64,000 nt of DNA from Aureobasidium sp. EXF-3400 (taxonomy: Eukaryota > Ascomycota > Dothideomycetes > Dothideales > Saccotheciaceae), in assembly GCA_024195585.1 (NCBI GenBank), contig SWBL01000155.1, positions 48,339-112,338 of the forward strand. Direction: 5' to 3'. Shown here piece after piece: positions 57,301 to 64,000 of the stretch; position 1 is the stretch's first letter, and each line of letters starts with the position of its first letter. The notes under the pieces are model-generated. The model was not told where the DNA came from and did not search any database. It worked only from the letters and a program-made list of their open reading frames with translations. The translations under genes and the position numbers were made by a program.

Positions 57301-58354
57301 GTCGCTACACTGGTCGCTGCCGATTTTCGAGACGTGGAGTGCCCGTTTGACACTTGTTCCAGGAAGCAGTTCAGGAACAACGATCAAGACGTTTCCGGTA
57401 TCCTGCAGAAGACGCGATGGGGTGACAGACCATATGGGATCCAAAGAGAGGGCAAGACGTCGAGACAGTCTTCGTAAGAAGATTCCGGATAGATCAAGCA
57501 AGATGACATTGTGGCCGATATAGACAGAATGACTTCCAGGATGATAAGAGCAGGTGAAGTGTTGACTGACCAGGGTCATACGCGAAAGTTCATGGCGCAT
57601 CAACAAATTGTGATCCGTTTCGTGTTGCCAGTGAGGCGCGAAGCAGGCTATCTCTATACCAAATCTTATTCGAGCGGCCCCCGAAGTGGCTCGAGCGAAG
57701 AGTCCATGGGAGGGGACGGTTCGGGGTGCTGATGCATATGATGGATATTGTGAGGCTTGCAGACTGCTTATTCAAAGCTTGGGAAGGTATAACACCATCC
57801 GTTTGCTTCAATCCTTGGACACGCAGACGCGCAGACGCGCAGATGTGCGCACTATCAATCGGATGTGAGAAGATCCTGTAGAAGGTCTAAGCTGCAATCC
57901 ATCAAGGTCGAGCCCTTGTGGTTGTCGAGGCAACGCCTTCCTGCGACTTTTTGGCTTTGTCTTTTTGGCCGACGATCCAGGCGAGTCAACAACTACCACA
58001 TCTTTGCACCTGCAGTGGTTGCTCCGGTGTATATCATACTGTCGACATTGTTCTCCGCTCACAGGTCGGCTGTGATTGTTTCTACTTCGTCGCAAGCCCC
58101 GCAGCTTGAGCATGAGACGGGCCGGGTTCCGCCAGCCAAGACGGATTGAAGCCGCCTCCCTCACCCCACCAAGGCAGCTTTGACCTGACCATCGGCTTGT
58201 CATCCGTCGCTGCCTGCGATACGGAGTATGGAGATAGCGATGATGATGCCCCTCATCGCGACTGCCAGACATTGCCGGAGCTGCCGCAAACAAACATAAG
58301 GAGTCTACCACCCTGCTTGCATCAGAAGACCAATTCGCTGTTACGACATCCACC
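57301..58354. other. Intergenic region upstream of pyruvate decarboxylase
   Basis: It holds the 3' flank of the NLR and the promoter of the decarboxylase. There is a short 8-base microsatellite (acgcgcag units) at about 57822-57842. Open frames on the minus strand (about 57757-57250 and 58374-57808) are discussed among the rejected items. Confidence 0.45.
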
Positions 58355-60329
<1,975 letters not shown>

Positions 60330-61054
60330 GAGTGAAGTTGGGCATTGAGCCGAGGAAGGCAGTTTGAACTTGTTGCTCTGATCTGATCACTTGACAATTG
60401 TACACCATGCATCTTCGCTTGTTCTCCAGACTACAGAGCGTATACGAGTAGATCCTCCGCAACCCCACGTTGATCGCCGCGATCTCCTCGGCTCATGCAT
60501 GTTCGCTTTGAACTCCTATACCTCGAAAATTCAATCCTTCTGTGTAACACATGATGATCAACCTACATCATACCGAAAGGACAATAATCTGATTCTTTGC
60601 TCGGCCGATAGGCACAGGTCAAGCGTTCTGACACATTGTGTCAAGTGTTAGGCTTCTGGTAGCTCTACACACGTGCCTTCTCGGAAGCCTGTTTCGTCAT
60701 GCCGGCCGTTGAACCACAGAACCTTATGTACAGGAAAGTATGCGCCTGCCGAGGCACGCCAGGTACTGAACTACTTTTTCACGTTCCCCTCTGTGGACAC
60801 ACGAGATGATCTGCACGGGTTCCATGACTCCTACGGGCGTACTCAGCGAACGGTATTGACTTTGTCGGCAAACGCTTCTATGCACAAGATCAGCTGCTGG
60901 CTCTTGCGGCAATCCCTGAGGCCTAAATCATGAGCGGAGTTGTCACAGTTCATGGGAACCTGATGATGGTTGTAGTATAAGACGCGACTGTCGCCCCGCC
61001 CTCCTGTCACTTGTCGTTCATCGCTCATCTTGCCTTTCGCTTCTGGTTGTCATC
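60330..61054. other. Intergenic region upstream of the lipase
   Basis: No gene supported. A CT-rich leader (tcgctcatcttgcctttcgc) precedes the lipase ATG. Confidence 0.5.
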
Positions 61055-62446
61055 ATGCTGTCCTTCGCACGAGACATGCTCCCAACTCTCGCTCTTTGGG
61101 CTTTGGTCTTGCCCTCCACCCTGGCTGCCATTCTTCCTCAATACGACCCCTTCTACACCGCTCCTGCTGGATACTCGAGCAAGGCCCCTGGAACCATCCT
61201 TCGTACCCGAAGAGTTCTCACATCCTACATTGGTCTTATTCCCGATGGTGTGCAAGCATGGCAATTGTTGTACCGCACCACTGCCATCAACGGTACTGCC
61301 ATTGCTGCTGCAACCACCGTCTTCAAGCCTCTGAACCCCAAGCTGGACAGCTTCGTCAGTTTCCACACTGCATACGACGGTTCTGCTGAGACCGGCGCTT
61401 GCGACCCCAGCTTCAACTACCAGTTGCTGGCTCCTCAGGTCGATCTCATCTCCTCAGTCGAGTTTTTCTTGCTCCAGGCCTATCTCATGCAGGGTTACAT
61501 TGTGCAATCTCCTGATTACGAAGGACCCGATGCTGCTTTCGGCGCTGGTCGTCTTGCAGGTATGGGAGTCCTTGACAGTATGCGTGCTATCGTCAACTTC
61601 AAGTCAACTCTGGGCTTTACCACATCTACTCCCAAGATTGTTGGATACGGTTACTCTGGCGGTGCTATCGCCACAGGTTGGGCAGCGTCTCTCATCTCTA
61701 GCTATGCTCCTGAGCTCAACGTCCTGGGCTGGGCCGCCGGCGGTACCCCTGCCAATCTTACCGGTACAGCCGTTTTCATCGATGGCACACTTTTCGCTGG
61801 CTTCCTGCCTCAAGCTCTTGTCGGCCTTTCTGCGGACTCAGCCTACGGTGCTCAGCTCGACCCCGTCATCAATCGCATTGTCACTCCCAAAGGCCGTGTT
61901 GTCCTTGACACCGCTGAGCAAATCTGTGGTGTGGAGAACTTGTTCACCTTCGCCTTTGGTCAGATCCAAAGCACTGACATTCAGTCCCTGGGCAACAAGG
62001 TCTTCTTCGAACCTACCATTGCTGGAGTTCTCGAGAAGAACGTCATGGGAGTGAACCCCAATGAAACTCCCAAAGCACCTGTCTACATGTATCACGCTAC
62101 CAACGACGAAGTCATTCCCTACGCAAATGCTTCGACACTCTACTCTGACTGGTGCGCTGACGGTGCTTCTGTGCACTTCACCACCGTCGCTGCTGGAGGG
62201 CATGCGACTACTGAAATCATTGGCTTCGTGGGCGCTTTCAACTTCGTCAAGGCTGCTTTCGCTGGTACTGTTGCAAGTGGTTGTTCGACCTCGACTGAGT
62301 TGGCTAACACTCTGGATCCTCTGGCTTTGGGAGTGCAACTCGAGCCGGTGATTGTGCAGTTGTTGAATGCACTTGCTGTTGCTGGAAGAAATGATATTAA
62401 TATCAAGAATAACCTTCAGACTCTGAATGAGACTGTAGGAGCATAG
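61055..62446 (+). CDS. Secretory lipase (LIP family, alpha/beta hydrolase)
   Basis: 463 residues, intronless. A signal peptide covers the first 24 or so residues (MLPTLALWALVLPSTLAA after an initial MLSFARD). The catalytic triad of the secretory lipase family is visible: Ser201 in GYGYSGG, Asp351 in NDEVIPY and His383 in GGHATTE. Other family segments are AWQLLYRTT near the N-terminus, SPDYEGPDAAFGAG before the nucleophile, and VLGWAAGGTPANL after it. Several N-x-S/T sites (NGTA, NLTG, NETP, NAST, NETV) suit an extracellular glycoprotein. This family hydrolyses triacylglycerols and is expanded in Candida and in plant- and skin-associated fungi. The start at 61055 is chosen over an in-frame ATG at 61076; either keeps a signal peptide. 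Confidence 0.92.
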   Translation: MLSFARDMLPTLALWALVLPSTLAAILPQYDPFYTAPAGYSSKAPGTILRTRRVLTSYIGLIPDGVQAWQLLYRTTAINGTAIAAATTVFKPLNPKLDSFVSFHTAYDGSAETGACDPSFNYQLLAPQVDLISSVEFFLLQAYLMQGYIVQSPDYEGPDAAFGAGRLAGMGVLDSMRAIVNFKSTLGFTTSTPKIVGYGYSGGAIATGWAASLISSYAPELNVLGWAAGGTPANLTGTAVFIDGTLFAGFLPQALVGLSADSAYGAQLDPVINRIVTPKGRVVLDTAEQICGVENLFTFAFGQIQSTDIQSLGNKVFFEPTIAGVLEKNVMGVNPNETPKAPVYMYHATNDEVIPYANASTLYSDWCADGASVHFTTVAAGGHATTEIIGFVGAFNFVKAAFAGTVASGCSTSTELANTLDPLALGVQLEPVIVQLLNALAVAGRNDINIKNNLQTLNETVGA

Positions 62447-62779
62447 AAGATGTGAGAAGTATGCTCTTGCAGGTCAAGCTTGGTGGATTGGATATATCGT
62501 ACTTCGAACTTTCCTTACAATGTTTAATGACAACGAATGAACCCCAAATTCGATAGTTCCCTTGGCTCATGCGGACGGAGCACTATGCGAGGTCATACAG
62601 TCCACGTCAAGCATGGTCGGTCAACAGAAACGCGCTGTTTTGGCACTGAGCCAGAGGTTATATTCCACTTTCTGCTAAATCTGAGGCAGAGACAGCCGAC
62701 GAGAGCCAAGATCGCTCTATATTCTCGGTTGCAGAATTCGTGGCCATTTGCCACCCCCTCCCTCGAAGTTGACCTCTTG
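62447..62779. other. 3' flank of the lipase
   Basis: Normal base composition, no gene. A 102-codon frame is unsupported. Confidence 0.4.
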
Positions 62780-63905
62780 ATTCATCGATTTTATAGCTAT
62801 TTGATCGTTATACGTCGTCTATATAGCTCTCGTCGTCAGTATTAAGGTGTAATAGCTATAGGTAGTCGTCCTCCTACTAGTATTAGTTTTTAAGCGATAT
62901 TAGAGCTAATTTAGGCACGCAGTATAGGTAGTTAATTTAACTAAGATAATGCCTCTTAACGAACATAATAAGGACCTTATTAAGGCCATGTTTCGTAACA
63001 ACTACGACATTAATACCGTGCTTAAAGTAGTGCCCTATATAGCTCGTAAGACGGTCACTTATATATAGTATAATATAGAGCTCTTTAGCTAGGTTCGTAA
63101 GCCTTTTTTAGCACTTAAGTAGCGTAGCGCTCTAAGGAAGATAATACTAGTTATACGCGAATACCTTATAGAGCTACTTAGCTATAGGAACGACCTTTAG
63201 TAGGAGGAACTAGTGTTTAAATTATAGTGTTAATTCGATATAGCGGTTAATAAATTAACTATCTATAGACTACTTACTAAGGAAGAGCTATCGAATAAGG
63301 TTAATACTCGGATTATAGCTCGTTAATTAAGCTCTTAGTAGGGTATATACCTTAAGGCCCTTTAAGATCTAATAGCTTACGGCCCTAAGGTTAGTATTAA
63401 CCCTACTAATATAGTCTTATTTCTTAATAAGTCTATAGTAAGTAAGAAGGTCCTCTTCTATAATAGGTCTTAAAGTTAGATAGGCCTACCTACGTATATA
63501 AGGTTAGAGCTAATAAATAAGACTTAGTATTTAGTCCTACTAGCGCTAGATATCTATAGATACCTACCTAGGGCGACCCTTATTATTAAGGGAGCGGTTA
63601 CCTAGGCGATATATAAGTACTAGCTTAAGGTAGTAGTATTACCTTAATATAAGCTATTTTTAGAAAGGAGGTCGATTATTATTATAGATAATTGCTTAAC
63701 CTATTATTTAGATAAGGTATAGTCGAATTTTAGTAAGAACGCTATAGTAATCTAACCCTAATAGATTACTAAATTAGGTCGCTAATTTAGCGTCTATTTA
63801 TTATACCTACTACTATATTTACTATACCTTAACCCTATTAAATAGACTTTCTACCTCTTAAAGTAATAGTTATATAGATAGAGAGATCTTACGCTAAAGG
63901 CTAAT
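62780..63905 (+). mobile_element. RIP-mutated Tc1/mariner-like transposon relic
   Basis: From about 62780 the base composition changes abruptly: TA is everywhere, CA and TG are nearly absent (for example no CA in 63131-63300), and CG persists. This is the signature of repeat-induced point mutation. The best frame begins MPLNEHNKDLIKAMFRNNYD at 62949. It shows helix-turn-helix-like sequence (FDIAVNKLTIYRLL) and a DDE-like core (IIIIDNCLTYYLDKV, later YLNPIK followed by FYLLK). The last piece corresponds to the family's 'Y-S-P-x-L-N-P-I-E' with Glu changed to Lys. Dozens of TAG/TAA codons interrupt the frame. Composition returns to normal near 63905, so the 3' end is probably truncated. I found no terminal inverted repeats. 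Confidence 0.8.
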
Positions 63906-64000
63906 AATGTCAAGGGGCGAAGTCGGGAATAGATAACAGTACGTGGATACGGGTCTAGGCTATATGACGAGACGTAGACAAGGAGACAAAGAGGTAATAG
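63906..64000. other. Sequence beyond the transposon relic
   Basis: Ordinary composition; too short to interpret. Confidence 0.3.

Noticed and set aside
57250..57757. Open minus-strand frame of about 170 codons downstream of the NLR
   Set aside because: It reads like protein in places (VILLDLSGIFLRRL), but has no good start or splice sites, overlaps the NLR end and matches no family I know.

Overview
The window looks like nuclear DNA of a filamentous ascomycete (Pezizomycotina; a dothideomycete would fit, but class is a guess). Genes carry 47-76 bp introns with GT(A/G)NGT donors and CTAAC/CTGAT-like branch sites. The gene families are typical of such fungi: NCS1 permease, MFS sugar porter, secretory lipase, BYS1-like secreted protein, NACHT-ankyrin NLR. 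The right end holds a transposon whose CA/TG-poor, TA-rich sequence is the footprint of repeat-induced point mutation (RIP).

About the first 49 kb is an F-box/leucine-rich-repeat-like gene cluster with four related families. Family D lies at 1-3538 with a relic at 10.06-10.45 kb. Family A has one intact gene at 13513-14775 and several dead copies to 24.5 kb. Family B has intact genes at 27882-29384 and 34907-36627, embedded in fragments from 26.9 to 39.0 kb. Family C has three tandem intact genes at 43063-48981. Every copy that I could orient, living or dead, is on the + strand. Unrelated single genes sit between the blocks on the - strand: an NCS1 nucleobase permease (4241-6027), a short-chain dehydrogenase (25301-26128) and a sugar transporter (39102-40828). 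A Q/Y/S-rich protein is on the + strand at 41638-42297.

The last 15 kb differs. It holds a small secreted BYS1-like protein (49531-49962, -), about 3.3 kb without a recognisable gene, then a 1317-residue NLR with PNP_UDP, NACHT and ankyrin regions (53242-57300, +). After these come a six-exon pyruvate decarboxylase with one GC-AG intron (58355-60329, +), an intronless secretory lipase (61055-62446, +) and the RIP-mutated Tc1/mariner-like relic (about 62780-63905).

The F-box proteins would be expected to act as substrate receptors of SCF ubiquitin ligases. The cluster shows tandem birth-and-death evolution: repeated duplication, nonsense mutation, frameshift and out-of-order fragments. The most interesting points are the C-terminal signature shared by families A and B, the NLR with a lysine in its Walker B motif, and a four-fold repeated module of unknown function near 10.6-11.2 kb. 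All exon structures were read by eye and checked for frame only.
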